Shown here one piece after another: positions 1 through 7,145 of a stretch of DNA of 7,464 nt. The DNA is from Bacteroidales bacterium UBA6366 (GTDB lineage: Bacteria > Bacteroidota > Bacteroidia > Bacteroidales > UBA932). The DNA is taken from NCBI GenBank assembly GCA_002438845.1, contig DJRG01000034.1, forward strand, positions 1 to 7,464. Reading direction: 5' to 3'. The notes under the pieces are model-generated. The model did no database searches, was not told where the DNA came from, and saw only the letters and a program-made list of their open reading frames with translations. The number at the start of each line of letters is the position of its first letter. Within the stretch, counting starts at the first letter, position 1. The position numbers were made by a program, and so were the translations under genes.

Positions 1-1944
1 ATTCCGCCGTTCGAGAAGATTCAGCTTACCGACTATATTCCTGCCATCAAGGCCGGAATCGAGGAGCAGAACAAGGAGCTTGAGGCTATCCTGAACAATC
101 AGGAGGCTCCGACATTCGAGAACACCGTGGCGGCTTACGAACTGTCCGGTAAGACTTTGACCAAGACAGCCGCTGTGCTTTTCAACCTTCAGGAGACCGA
201 AGGCAGCGACGAGATGAACAAGGTCGTCGAAGAGGCCACCGCGCTGATGACCGAGCATGAGGACAACATTTCGATGAACAAGGCGTTCTTCGAGCGTGTC
301 AAGGCCGTCCATGACGCTGATCAGAGCGGACTTACGAGGGAACAGCAGATGGTTCTCAAGAAACTCTACCAGAGTTTCACCCGCAACGGCGTGGACCTTG
401 ACGAGGCCGCTCAGGCAAGGCTCAAGGAGATCAACCAGAAGATCGCTGCTGCCCAGCAGAAATTCGGCACGAACCTGCTCGCCGAAAACAATGCGTTCAA
501 GGAGAAATTCGGAATCCCGGTCTCATCCTACACCTCCGAGATGACCTCCTGCGAGGACAGAAGCCGCCGCGAGGCGATGTTCAAGGCCTATTCCTCAAGA
601 GGCAACAATGGCAATGAATATGACAACAAGGCTCTCTGCCTTGAGATTCTGAAACTCCGCGCCGAGAAGGCCAAACTGCTCGGCTTCGACAACTTCGCCG
701 CCTACCAGCTTGACGACAAGATGGCTCACGACCCGCAGACTGTGGACGCTTTCCTTGACAAGATCATCGGCCCTGCAGTCAGCAAGGCCAAGGAGGAGAT
801 CGCTGACATGCAGAAGGTTATGGACGAGGACATCCAGGCTGGCAAGGTGGCCGCCGGCTCGAAGATCGAGTCTTGGGACTGGTTCTACTATGCCGAGAAG
901 GTACGCGCGCGGAAATATTCATTGGACGAGAATCTGACGAAGCCATATTTCCGGATGGAGAATGTCCGCGACGGCATTTTCTTTGCCGCCCACAAGCTCT
1001 ACGGCATCAATGTCGAGCCGCTGAAGGACGTGCCGCTTTACAATCCTGCGGTCGAGGCATTCAAGGTCACCGATGCCGACGGCAGTCTTCTTGGAATATT
1101 CACGACTGACTACTTCCCTCGCGCTTCGAAGAGAGGCGGTGCGTGGATGACGAATTTCCGTGAGCAATATGTTGACGCCGAGGGCAATGACGTCCGTCCG
1201 ATCATCATCAACGTGGGCAATATGACAGCTCCGACCGACTCTCTCCCTGCCCTCTTCACCATCGATGAGGTAGAGACTGTGTTCCACGAGTTCGGCCACG
1301 CCCTTCACGGACTGCTCACAAAGTGTCACTATCCTTCGGTCAGCGGCACGAATGTCGCCCGTGATTTCGTCGAGACATTCTCGCAGTTCAACGAGAACTG
1401 GGCCTTCCAGCCGGAGATTCTCGCTGAATATGCCAAGCATTACGAGACCGGTGAGGTCATTCCGGATTCTCTCGTTACGAAGATCAACAATGCCAGGAAG
1501 TTTAATCAGGGCTTCATGACTTCCGAGCTTTGCGCCGCCTCCATCCTTGACATGAAGTGGCACGAGCTCACCGAGGCCGACCTTGCAAAGCTTTCCGAGG
1601 GTGACCAGGCTGCGAATGTGGCAGATTTCGAGAAGAAGGTCTGCAAGGAGATGGGTCTCATCGACGAGATCATCCCTCGCTACCGCACCACCTATTTCAA
1701 CCACATCTTCAACAGCGGCTACAGTGCCGGCTACTACAGCTACCTCTGGGCCGAGGTTCTGGACAAGGATGCCTTCGAGTACTTCAAGCAGCAGGGAATA
1801 TACAATCCTGAGGTCGCCCTGAAGTTCCGTCAGACCTTCCTTGAGAAGGGTGGCAGCGAGGAGCCGATGACCCTCTACCTCTCCTTCCGTGGCGCCCAGC
1901 CTGATCCCGCTGCTCTCCTCCGTGCCCGTGGCCTGACTGAGTAA
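1..1944 (+). CDS. M3-family zinc metallopeptidase (Dcp / oligopeptidase A type), 5' end missing
   Basis: The reading frame is open from base 1, so the gene begins upstream of the window; 647 codons are visible, ending in tandem stops TAA-TAG. M3 peptidases hydrolyse short peptides, and Dcp-type members remove C-terminal dipeptides. The zinc site is clear: HEFGH at visible codons 429-433, and the third ligand Glu at codon 458 in DFVETFSQ, 25 residues after the second His, the same spacing as in thimet oligopeptidase. The C-terminal substrate-binding block is present: His568 in HIFNSGYSAGYY, with Tyr578 and Tyr581. The end, with FRGAQPDPAALLRARG, is typical of the family. Family members run to about 680-715 residues, so roughly 30-70 N-terminal residues are missing, and whether a signal peptide exists cannot be seen. 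A GTG at 127 is internal and not the start. One mild oddity is Asn-Ser where many relatives have Gly-Gly in the HIFGGGY block. Dipeptidyl carboxypeptidase versus oligopeptidase A activity cannot be decided here. Confidence 0.95.
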   Translation: MPPFEKIQLTDYIPAIKAGIEEQNKELEAILNNQEAPTFENTVAAYELSGKTLTKTAAVLFNLQETEGSDEMNKVVEEATALMTEHEDNISMNKAFFERVKAVHDADQSGLTREQQMVLKKLYQSFTRNGVDLDEAAQARLKEINQKIAAAQQKFGTNLLAENNAFKEKFGIPVSSYTSEMTSCEDRSRREAMFKAYSSRGNNGNEYDNKALCLEILKLRAEKAKLLGFDNFAAYQLDDKMAHDPQTVDAFLDKIIGPAVSKAKEEIADMQKVMDEDIQAGKVAAGSKIESWDWFYYAEKVRARKYSLDENLTKPYFRMENVRDGIFFAAHKLYGINVEPLKDVPLYNPAVEAFKVTDADGSLLGIFTTDYFPRASKRGGAWMTNFREQYVDAEGNDVRPIIINVGNMTAPTDSLPALFTIDEVETVFHEFGHALHGLLTKCHYPSVSGTNVARDFVETFSQFNENWAFQPEILAEYAKHYETGEVIPDSLVTKINNARKFNQGFMTSELCAASILDMKWHELTEADLAKLSEGDQAANVADFEKKVCKEMGLIDEIIPRYRTTYFNHIFNSGYSAGYYSYLWAEVLDKDAFEYFKQQGIYNPEVALKFRQTFLEKGGSEEPMTLYLSFRGAQPDPAALLRARGLTE

Positions 1945-1956
1945 TAGACTGATAGT

Positions 1957-1988
1957 TTGAAAAAGGACATTCCCTTTTTGTAATTTTG
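1957..1988 (+). promoter_or_regulatory. Possible promoter overlapping hairpin 1
   Basis: TTG at 1957-1959, a 21-base gap and TAATTTTG at 1981-1988 match the Bacteroidota promoter pattern TTG-N19-21-TAnnTTTG. Transcription would start near 1995, inside the hairpin loop, and no gene on this strand begins before 2507. The -7 box is made mostly of the conserved hairpin core. In the second hairpin the equivalent octamer is AAATTTTG, one base off, with no TTG at the right distance. It could be a chance match in AT-rich DNA or could drive a small RNA. Confidence 0.3.
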
Positions 1989-2023
1989 CACGTTACCAAA
2001 ATTCTCAAAAAGGGAATGTCCTT
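1963..2023. repeat. Long hairpin 1 with conserved core
   Basis: An 18-base perfect inverted repeat (1963-1980 pairs with 2006-2023; arm AAGGACATTCCCTTTTTG) starts 18 bases after the peptidase stop codon. Inside it is a second stem, AATTTTG (1982-1988) with CAAAATT (1997-2003), around the 8-base loop CACGTTAC. The core at 1982-2004 is identical over 23 bases to that of the hairpin at 2155-2220, although the outer stems are unrelated. The right arm is followed only by CTTCTTCT, not a run of T, so it is a weak candidate for an intrinsic terminator, although its position suits one. It may be a small extragenic palindromic element; its family was not recognised. Confidence 0.85.
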
Positions 2024-2055
2024 CTTCTGTCCCAATGATTGAATACTGTTCCATC

Positions 2056-2118
2056 GGTCACTGAACCTGTCCCGGTCACTGAGCTTGTCCCGCGGTCACT
2101 GAGCCTGTCGAAGTGACC
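2056..2118. repeat. REP-like tandem array 1 (three units)
   Basis: Three tandem units each begin GGTCACTGA: 2056-2073, 2074-2093 and 2094-2118. The first two are truncated, ending in CCC or CCCGC after CCTGTC or CTTGTC. The third is complete and palindromic, with GGTCACT (2094-2100) pairing with AGTGACC (2112-2118). The complete unit is identical over 25 bases to the one at 7096-7120. Both are followed within 3-5 bases by CTCCAAAA. Motifs of this type (GGTCACTGAGCCTGTC) are, from general knowledge, common extragenic repeats in several bacterial groups. No transposase accompanies them here. Confidence 0.85.
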
Positions 2119-2154
2119 GGAACCTCCAAAATTCTGAAGTAACCGCTGACAGAA

Positions 2155-2220
2155 GGGCAGAAAAAAGGCAAATGGCAAATTTTGCACGTTACCAAAATTC
2201 GCCATTTGATTTTTCTGCCC
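2155..2220. repeat. Long hairpin 2 with the same conserved core
   Basis: The outer arms pair as GGGCAGAAAAA (2155-2165) with TTTTTCTGCCC (2210-2220) and CAAATGGC (2169-2176) with GCCATTTG (2201-2208), with a small internal loop between them. The inner stem AATTTTG (2178-2184) with CAAAATT (2193-2199) encloses CACGTTAC (2185-2192), exactly as in hairpin 1. The core lies 196 bases downstream of the first copy. Short open frames reading through it in either direction are by-products of the palindrome, not genes. It could fold in either strand; function unknown. Confidence 0.85.
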
Positions 2221-2244
2221 TAAAGCGCATTGTCAAAGTCTTTG

Positions 2245-2277
2245 CAGACAACGCTTTGGCACTCCAGACAACGCTTT
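2245..2277. repeat. Short direct repeat, 20-base period
   Basis: CAGACAACGCTTT occurs at 2245-2257 and again at 2265-2277, with start points 20 bases apart. It lies just after hairpin 2 and leads into the GTACCAA array. TTGTACC at 2277-2283 follows the second copy and resembles the inverted sites of that array, so this may be its decayed left end. Confidence 0.6.
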
Positions 2278-2300
2278 TGTACCCCAAAATACTCTCTAGT

Positions 2301-2407
2301 GTACCAAACCCCTATCATAAGCCAATTGGTACCTGTGAGAGCTTTGTGGTGTACCAAACGCTCAAACTTAGGCGGTTGGTTCCTGAGAAGGCTTGCCGAG
2401 GTACCAA
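2301..2407. repeat. GTACCAA array: five sites in alternating orientation every 25 bases
   Basis: GTACCAA occurs at 2301-2307, 2351-2357 and 2401-2407, exactly 50 bases apart. Midway between them lie reverse-orientation copies: TTGGTAC at 2326-2332 and a decayed TTGGTTC at 2376-2382. Each start is therefore 25 bases from the next, in alternating orientation. Flanks are partly conserved: the 25-base blocks at 2326 and 2376 agree at about 16 positions. Each GTACCAA/TTGGTAC pair could also form a 7-bp stem with an 18-base loop. The array ends 100 bases before the ATPase start. It may be a degenerate tandem repeat or a multi-site binding region for a dimeric protein; neither is established. Confidence 0.7.
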
Positions 2408-2461
2408 TCAGGTTAAGTCTGTTATATAAATTTGTATGAAATAAAATTATATTAAATAAGA

Positions 2462-2492
2462 TTGTATGATCCGCGGAAATCACCTATCTTTG
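2462..2492 (+). promoter_or_regulatory. Promoter of the ATPase gene
   Basis: TTG at 2462-2464, a 20-base spacer and TATCTTTG at 2485-2492 fit the Bacteroidota primary sigma-factor promoter (TTG-N19-21-TAnnTTTG) with no mismatch. Transcription would begin near 2499, leaving only about 8 untranslated bases before the ATG at 2507. Upstream DNA (about 2409-2461) is very AT-rich, which suits promoter melting or an UP-like effect. Confidence 0.75.
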
Positions 2493-2506
2493 CGAAAAAG
2501 AATCAG

Positions 2507-3640
2507 ATGGACGTTCCTTTTGTATATGGTAAGATTGTCGCGGCCGAGGACTTTACCGACAGGAAAAATGAGACCGCCAAGCTTTTGGCTAACATCGGCT
2601 CGCTGACAAACACGGCGATAATTTCCCCAAGAAGATGGGGAAAATCTTCCCTTGTGTCCAAAGTCATCGAAATAGCCGAGTCAAGCGGTAAGGATTACCT
2701 GTTTGTAAGGATGAATGTCTTCAAATGCGGTGATGAGCAGGAATTCTATCAGACTTATGCAAAGAGTATAATGTCGCAAGTCTCATCGACACTGGAGAGC
2801 ATGATGTCCAACGCAAAGGAATTCATCTCGTCACTTCTTCCAAAGGTCGCAGTATCTGACCCGGCAGGACAATACGAACTCTCTTTCGGGCTGGATGTGA
2901 AATCCAACCCCATTGGTGAGGATATTCTTGATCTGCCGCAGAGAATCGCCTACAAGAAAGGAAAAAAGATCATTGTCTGCATAGATGAGTTCCAGCAGAT
3001 AGGAGAGTTTGCGGACTCTGTCAGGTTTCAGAAGATTCTTCGCAACCATTGGCAGGAGCAAACCGATGTGGCGTATGTCCTTTATGGAAGCAAAAAGCAC
3101 ATGATGTTGAATATCTTCGGGGAATATAACAGCCCTTTTTACAGATTCGGTGACATCATTTTCCTTCCAAAAATCTCCAATAATGACTGGAGCGATTATA
3201 TAGTTGACAGATTTTCAAAAACAGGCAAGTCGATAAGTCCAGAAGTGGCGTCATATCTGGCCGAAAGGGTTGACAACCACTCGTACTATGTGCAGCAACT
3301 CGCACAGGCATGTTGGCTGCGATGCACGATGAGTTGCTCCGAAAGTGTTGTAGACTCTGCTCTGGAAAGCATAATGGACTCCTTGAACCTTCAATTTCTG
3401 AACACAATGGACTCCCTGACCGAGAAACAACGCAACTACCTGTGCGCGGTAGCTGACGGAGTGGAGCACTTCAGTTCCACTGAAACCTTGTCCCGCTATA
3501 AGCTGGGGACAAACGGTAATGTCCGCATCATGAGGGAAGCCTTGAGAAAGAGGGACATAATAGATGTGGAAAGGAAACGTGTCTTCATTCAGGATCCGAT
3601 GTTTCTCCTTTGGCTGAGAACACAGTACCGGACCTTCTGA
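2507..3640 (+). CDS. P-loop ATPase, archaeal-ATPase (MNS / PF01637-like) family
   Basis: This 377-residue protein is a predicted cytoplasmic STAND-related ATPase; its substrate or partner is unknown. The N-terminus (PFVYGKIVAAEDFTDR, residues 4-19) matches the entry motif of the family. Walker A is the variant SPRRWGKSS (residues 40-48, Lys46), and Walker B is IIVCIDEF (155-162, Asp160-Glu161). The YGS-containing strand and MMLNIFGEYNSPFYR (199-213) are also family-typical. The C-terminal part (about 300-377) looks like a winged-helix domain ending in DPMFLLWLRTQY. The frame can be opened at a TTG at 2462, but that codon is the promoter's -33 box and lies upstream of the expected transcription start, so ATG 2507 is preferred. 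No signal peptide or membrane segment is seen. G+C is visibly lower than in the flanking peptidase genes (48% in one 60-base line counted, against 67% in a line of the protease), and the gene follows a block of repeats, suggesting acquisition. The specific role is not recognisable. Confidence 0.88.
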   Translation: MDVPFVYGKIVAAEDFTDRKNETAKLLANIGSLTNTAIISPRRWGKSSLVSKVIEIAESSGKDYLFVRMNVFKCGDEQEFYQTYAKSIMSQVSSTLESMMSNAKEFISSLLPKVAVSDPAGQYELSFGLDVKSNPIGEDILDLPQRIAYKKGKKIIVCIDEFQQIGEFADSVRFQKILRNHWQEQTDVAYVLYGSKKHMMLNIFGEYNSPFYRFGDIIFLPKISNNDWSDYIVDRFSKTGKSISPEVASYLAERVDNHSYYVQQLAQACWLRCTMSCSESVVDSALESIMDSLNLQFLNTMDSLTEKQRNYLCAVADGVEHFSSTETLSRYKLGTNGNVRIMREALRKRDIIDVERKRVFIQDPMFLLWLRTQYRTF

Positions 3641-3674
3641 ACCTGGCCTGGCTGAAAGAAACATATATGGTTTT

Positions 3675-6600
3675 ATGATAGTTATGAAGAAAATCTTTTT
3701 GACACTCCTTTTGGGAGGGATGACGCTTTCTGCGGTCGCTTCGACAAACTCAGCGACTGATGAGGTGCGACTGTTGAGGTTCCCGGCGACGAACGGGACT
3801 GATGTGGTGTTCTCTTACGCCGGTGATCTGTTCTCGGCTCCTCTCAGCGGTGGCGAGGCACGCCGCCTGACCTCGCACATCGGCTACGAGATGTTCGCTC
3901 ACTACTCTCCGGACGGCAAGACCATCGCCTTCACCGGGGAATATGACGGCAACCGCGAGGTCTACATCATCCCGGCCAGAGGCGGTGAGCCTGTACGTTT
4001 GACCTACACGGCCACCAACGGCCGCGACGACCTTGGCGACAGGATGGGTCCCAACAACATTGTGATGGGATGGACACCTGACGGGAAGAACATCATATTC
4101 AGAAACCGCACAGGCGACGGCTTCTCCGGCAAGCTTTGGACTGTCTCAATCAATGGCGGCATGCCGAAAGAGATTCCGCTTCCGGAAGGAGGTTTTTGCT
4201 CCTATTCTCCTGACGGAAAGAAACTTGCCTACAATCGGGTGATGAGAGAGTTCAGGACATGGAAGTATTACCGTGGCGGAATGGCCGACGAGGTCTGGAT
4301 CTATGACGGCAAGAAAGTCGAGAAGATCACCGACAACCCGGCTCAGGACATATTCCCGATGTGGGTCGGTGACGAGATCTACTTCGCTTCCGACCGTGAC
4401 ATGACGATGAACCTGTTCGTTTACAACACGAAGACCAAAGCCACGACAAAAGTGACATCCTTTGATGACTATGATGTGAAATTCCCGAGCACCAACGGAA
4501 AAGTCGTCGTGTTCGAGAAAGGTGGCTACCTCTACAAACTGGATCCGGCCACGAAGACCACCGAACAGATTCACATCACCCTTGGCTCAGACCTCGTTTA
4601 TGCCCGCTCCGAGAGGATGAATGTCGGCAAGAAGGGCCGATCATCGTTCAGCCTTTCCCCTGACGGAAAGAGAATGGCTGTGACTGCCCGTGGAGAAGTC
4701 TTCGACGTGCCTGTCGGAAAGGGCATTACCCGCAACATCACCAAAACTCCAGGCTCCAATGAGCGCAGCGCCGACTGGAGCCCGGACGGCAAGTATATCG
4801 CCTTCATCGGTGACGGGACAGGAGAGACCGAGGTTTACCTCTACGATGTCGCAGCCGGCGGCGAGCCTGTCCGGATCACCAAGAACAACGATACCTACAT
4901 CCGCGACCTCCGGTGGAGCCCGGACAGCAGGCACATCCTCTACACTGACCGCAAGAACCGCATCGTCGAGGTCGATCCGTTTGCCAAGACAGTCAGGACT
5001 GTGCTTCAATGCCCTGAGCAGGAAATCAGGGATGTTGAATATTCCCCTGACAGCAAGTGGCTTACCTACAGCCGCCCTGCACCGAACAAGATGAGCGTGG
5101 TCTTTGTCTATAATCTTTCCTCCGGCAAGGAATATCCTGTCACAGAGAAATGGTATGACTCCAGCTCTCCGACCTTCTCTTCCGATGGCAAGTACTTGAT
5201 ATTCACATCCGACCGCGACTTCCGTCCGATCTACAGCTGGATCGAGTGGAACTTCGCCTACACAGACAGAAGCGGAGTCTACATGACGATGCTCGCATCC
5301 GGCACTCCTTCTCCGCTGCTCCCGACTGACAGCGAGTCCTTGAATATTCATGAATCAGAGAAAGACACCGCTCCTGCCGAGGCCGATAAGAAGCCGGCTA
5401 AAGGTGGCAAGGCTGCCAAAGAGCAGAAGGACGCAAAGGTTTCCGGCAAGAGCTCCATGGACGTGAAGATTGACGTGGACGGCCTTCTTGACAGGACCAT
5501 CAAGCTTCCGATCAGTGGCTCACGCTCGTACTTCAGCGACGGCAAGAAACTTTGGTACAGGGATGGCCGTGGCACTCAAGTGTTTGACTTCGAGACAGGC
5601 AAGTCCGAACAGTGCTCCGACGGAATGGTCATCTACCGTCCTGGCGACAAGAAAGCACTATCGACCGCCAAAGGCAAATGGACAGCCGTCAATTTCCCGT
5701 CAGCGAAAGTCGGAGGAGGCGAGGCCATCGACCTCGACAACATGTACACGACCGTTGACTACACCCAGGAGTGGCCACAGATCTTCGACGAAGTCTGGAG
5801 AGCCTTCCGCGACGGCTACTATCTTGAGAATATGCACGGACGCGACTGGAACGCCGTAAAGGAAAAGTACGCCGCCCTTCTGCCTTACGTCAAGACCCGT
5901 CTGGATCTCAACTATGTGATTGGTGGGATGATCGGAGAGGTCGCCAGCGGCCACGCCTACGTCAATCCGGGCGACTACCCTAAGCCTGAGCGCATCCAGA
6001 TGGGACTTCTCGGAGCCAGGATGAGCAAGGACAAGGGCGGCTATTTCAAGATCGATCACATCTATTCCGGAGCCGTTTACAGAAGCGAACTCCGTTCCCC
6101 GTTGACCGAACCAGGGATGAATATTAAAGAGGGAGACTTCATCACAGCCATTGACGGTCAGTCGCTTAAAGACGTTGACAACATCTACAAACTCCTTGTC
6201 GGCAAGGCTGGCAAGCTCGTTGAGCTGACTGTGAACAAGTCTGCCGCAGACGGTGGCCGCAAGGTTGTCGTCAAACCTATAGCCGATGAATATCCTCTCG
6301 AACATTACGAGTGGGTGATGAGGAATATCCGCACTGTCGAGGAGAAGTCAGGCGGCAAGGTCGGCTACATCTATATTCCTGACATGGGACCGGAGGGACT
6401 GAACGAGTTCGCCCGCTGGTACTATCCGCAGTTGGACAAGGAGGCACTCATCATCGACGACCGCGCCAACGGTGGCGGAAACATCTCCCCGATGGTCATA
6501 GAGAGGCTTTTGCGCAAGGTCTACAGGATGACGATGTACAGGAACTCCAACCAGAACGGAACCATCCCGGAGGGAACGCACACCGGACCTAAGGTGCTGC

Positions 6601-6983
6601 TGATCAACAAATATTCCGCCTCCGACGGTGACCTCTTCCCGTGGAGTTTCAAGGCCAACAACCTCGGGACCGTGATCGGCACCAGGACATGGGGCGGCAT
6701 CGTGGGCATCAGCGGCTCGCTGCCGTACATGGACGGAACCGACGTGCGTGTGCCGTTCTTCACGAACTACGACGCCGCGACAGGACAGTGGATCGTCGAG
6801 AACCACGGAGTCGATCCAGACATCCTGCTTGACAATGATCCTATTAAGGAATATGCCGGTGAGGATCAGCAGCTTGACAAGGCCATCGAGACCGCCCTCC
6901 AGCAGATCAAGGACCGCAAGCCGCTCCCTAAGACCCCGGCTCCGCGAACCTTCAAGGATCTTGGCCTTCCCCAGATCAAGTAA
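3675..6983 (+). CDS. Exported tricorn-like protease (beta-propeller, PDZ, S41 peptidase)
   Basis: Tricorn-type serine proteases cut oligopeptides fed through beta-propellers. The product has 1102 residues from ATG 3675; ATG 3684 (MKKIFLTLLLGG) is an equally good start. A signal peptide with AVA near residues 20-22 predicts periplasmic location, unlike the cytoplasmic archaeal enzyme. Residues about 28-555 contain repeated SPDGK...IAF propeller motifs. A Lys/Ala/Glu-rich linker spans about 560-600. The PDZ domain is about 775-875 (IKEGDFITAIDGQ) and the S41 core follows. Catalytic residues inferred by spacing from Thermoplasma tricorn are His760 (ASGHAYV), Ser983 (SASDGD) and Glu1042 (VENHGVDPD). 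The His-Ser and Ser-Glu distances of 223 and 59 compare with 219 and 58 in tricorn. The oxyanion region is RANGGGN (about 931-937). The residue before His760 is Gly, where tricorn has Ser745; a Ser lies one place earlier. The gene starts 34 bases after the ATPase stop, with no clear promoter of its own in that gap, so partial cotranscription is possible. High G+C resembles that of the M3 gene. Confidence 0.95.
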   Translation: MIVMKKIFLTLLLGGMTLSAVASTNSATDEVRLLRFPATNGTDVVFSYAGDLFSAPLSGGEARRLTSHIGYEMFAHYSPDGKTIAFTGEYDGNREVYIIPARGGEPVRLTYTATNGRDDLGDRMGPNNIVMGWTPDGKNIIFRNRTGDGFSGKLWTVSINGGMPKEIPLPEGGFCSYSPDGKKLAYNRVMREFRTWKYYRGGMADEVWIYDGKKVEKITDNPAQDIFPMWVGDEIYFASDRDMTMNLFVYNTKTKATTKVTSFDDYDVKFPSTNGKVVVFEKGGYLYKLDPATKTTEQIHITLGSDLVYARSERMNVGKKGRSSFSLSPDGKRMAVTARGEVFDVPVGKGITRNITKTPGSNERSADWSPDGKYIAFIGDGTGETEVYLYDVAAGGEPVRITKNNDTYIRDLRWSPDSRHILYTDRKNRIVEVDPFAKTVRTVLQCPEQEIRDVEYSPDSKWLTYSRPAPNKMSVVFVYNLSSGKEYPVTEKWYDSSSPTFSSDGKYLIFTSDRDFRPIYSWIEWNFAYTDRSGVYMTMLASGTPSPLLPTDSESLNIHESEKDTAPAEADKKPAKGGKAAKEQKDAKVSGKSSMDVKIDVDGLLDRTIKLPISGSRSYFSDGKKLWYRDGRGTQVFDFETGKSEQCSDGMVIYRPGDKKALSTAKGKWTAVNFPSAKVGGGEAIDLDNMYTTVDYTQEWPQIFDEVWRAFRDGYYLENMHGRDWNAVKEKYAALLPYVKTRLDLNYVIGGMIGEVASGHAYVNPGDYPKPERIQMGLLGARMSKDKGGYFKIDHIYSGAVYRSELRSPLTEPGMNIKEGDFITAIDGQSLKDVDNIYKLLVGKAGKLVELTVNKSAADGGRKVVVKPIADEYPLEHYEWVMRNIRTVEEKSGGKVGYIYIPDMGPEGLNEFARWYYPQLDKEALIIDDRANGGGNISPMVIERLLRKVYRMTMYRNSNQNGTIPEGTHTGPKVLLINKYSASDGDLFPWSFKANNLGTVIGTRTWGGIVGISGSLPYMDGTDVRVPFFTNYDAATGQWIVENHGVDPDILLDNDPIKEYAGEDQQLDKAIETALQQIKDRKPLPKTPAPRTFKDLGLPQIK

Positions 6984-7000
6984 GTGATTTCCGCATAGAG

Positions 7001-7120
7001 CACTTCGACAAGCTCAGTGACCGCAGGTTCGGTGACCGACATGTAACTCATCCGGTCACTGAGCCTGTATCCTTGGTCACAGAACCTGTATCCTCGGTCA
7101 CTGAGCCTGTCGAAGTGACC
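7001..7120. repeat. REP-like array 2, arranged as a large inverted repeat
   Basis: This is the same repeat family as at 2056-2118. On the left are reverse-orientation units, 7001-7022 and a part unit at 7023-7037. On the right are forward units at 7054-7074, 7075-7095 and 7096-7120, with a 21-base period. Only the last unit has the closing arm GAAGTGACC. Arm 7001-7037 is complementary to 7075-7118, apart from a 6-base bulge and two mismatches, giving a cruciform-sized stem with a 37-base loop that contains one more unit. It starts 18 bases after the protease stop codon and may serve as a transcription boundary, though no T-run follows. Confidence 0.85.
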
Positions 7121-7145
7121 TTTCTCCAAAAAGACCTCCTCTTCC

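Noticed and set aside
919..1704. 261-codon open frame on the minus strand within the M3 gene
   Set aside because: It is antisense to strongly conserved catalytic regions and arises from codon bias in G+C-rich DNA.
1963..2030. Classical intrinsic terminator for the M3 gene
   Set aside because: The hairpin is strong but A/T-rich at its inner end and is followed by CTTCTTCT rather than a T run; termination is possible but unsupported.
2301..2407. CRISPR array
   Set aside because: Repeats are only 7 bases, alternate in orientation, have partly similar spacers, and no cas gene is nearby.
2427..2434. TAAATTTG as a second ATPase promoter
   Set aside because: No TTG lies 19-21 bases upstream; the box at 2485-2492 is properly spaced and closer to the start.
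2172..2483. Small open frames on both strands between hairpin 2 and the ATPase
   Set aside because: They run through the palindrome and the repeat array, show no recognisable motif, and the 50-base repeat period does not preserve frame.
2462..2506. TTG start extending the ATPase by 15 residues
   Set aside because: The TTG is the -33 element of a strong promoter, the extension lies mostly upstream of the expected transcript start, and the family normally begins close to the PFVYG motif.
4641..5351. 236-codon open frame on the minus strand within the tricorn-like gene
   Set aside because: It is antisense to clear beta-propeller repeats, with no independent motifs or promoter.
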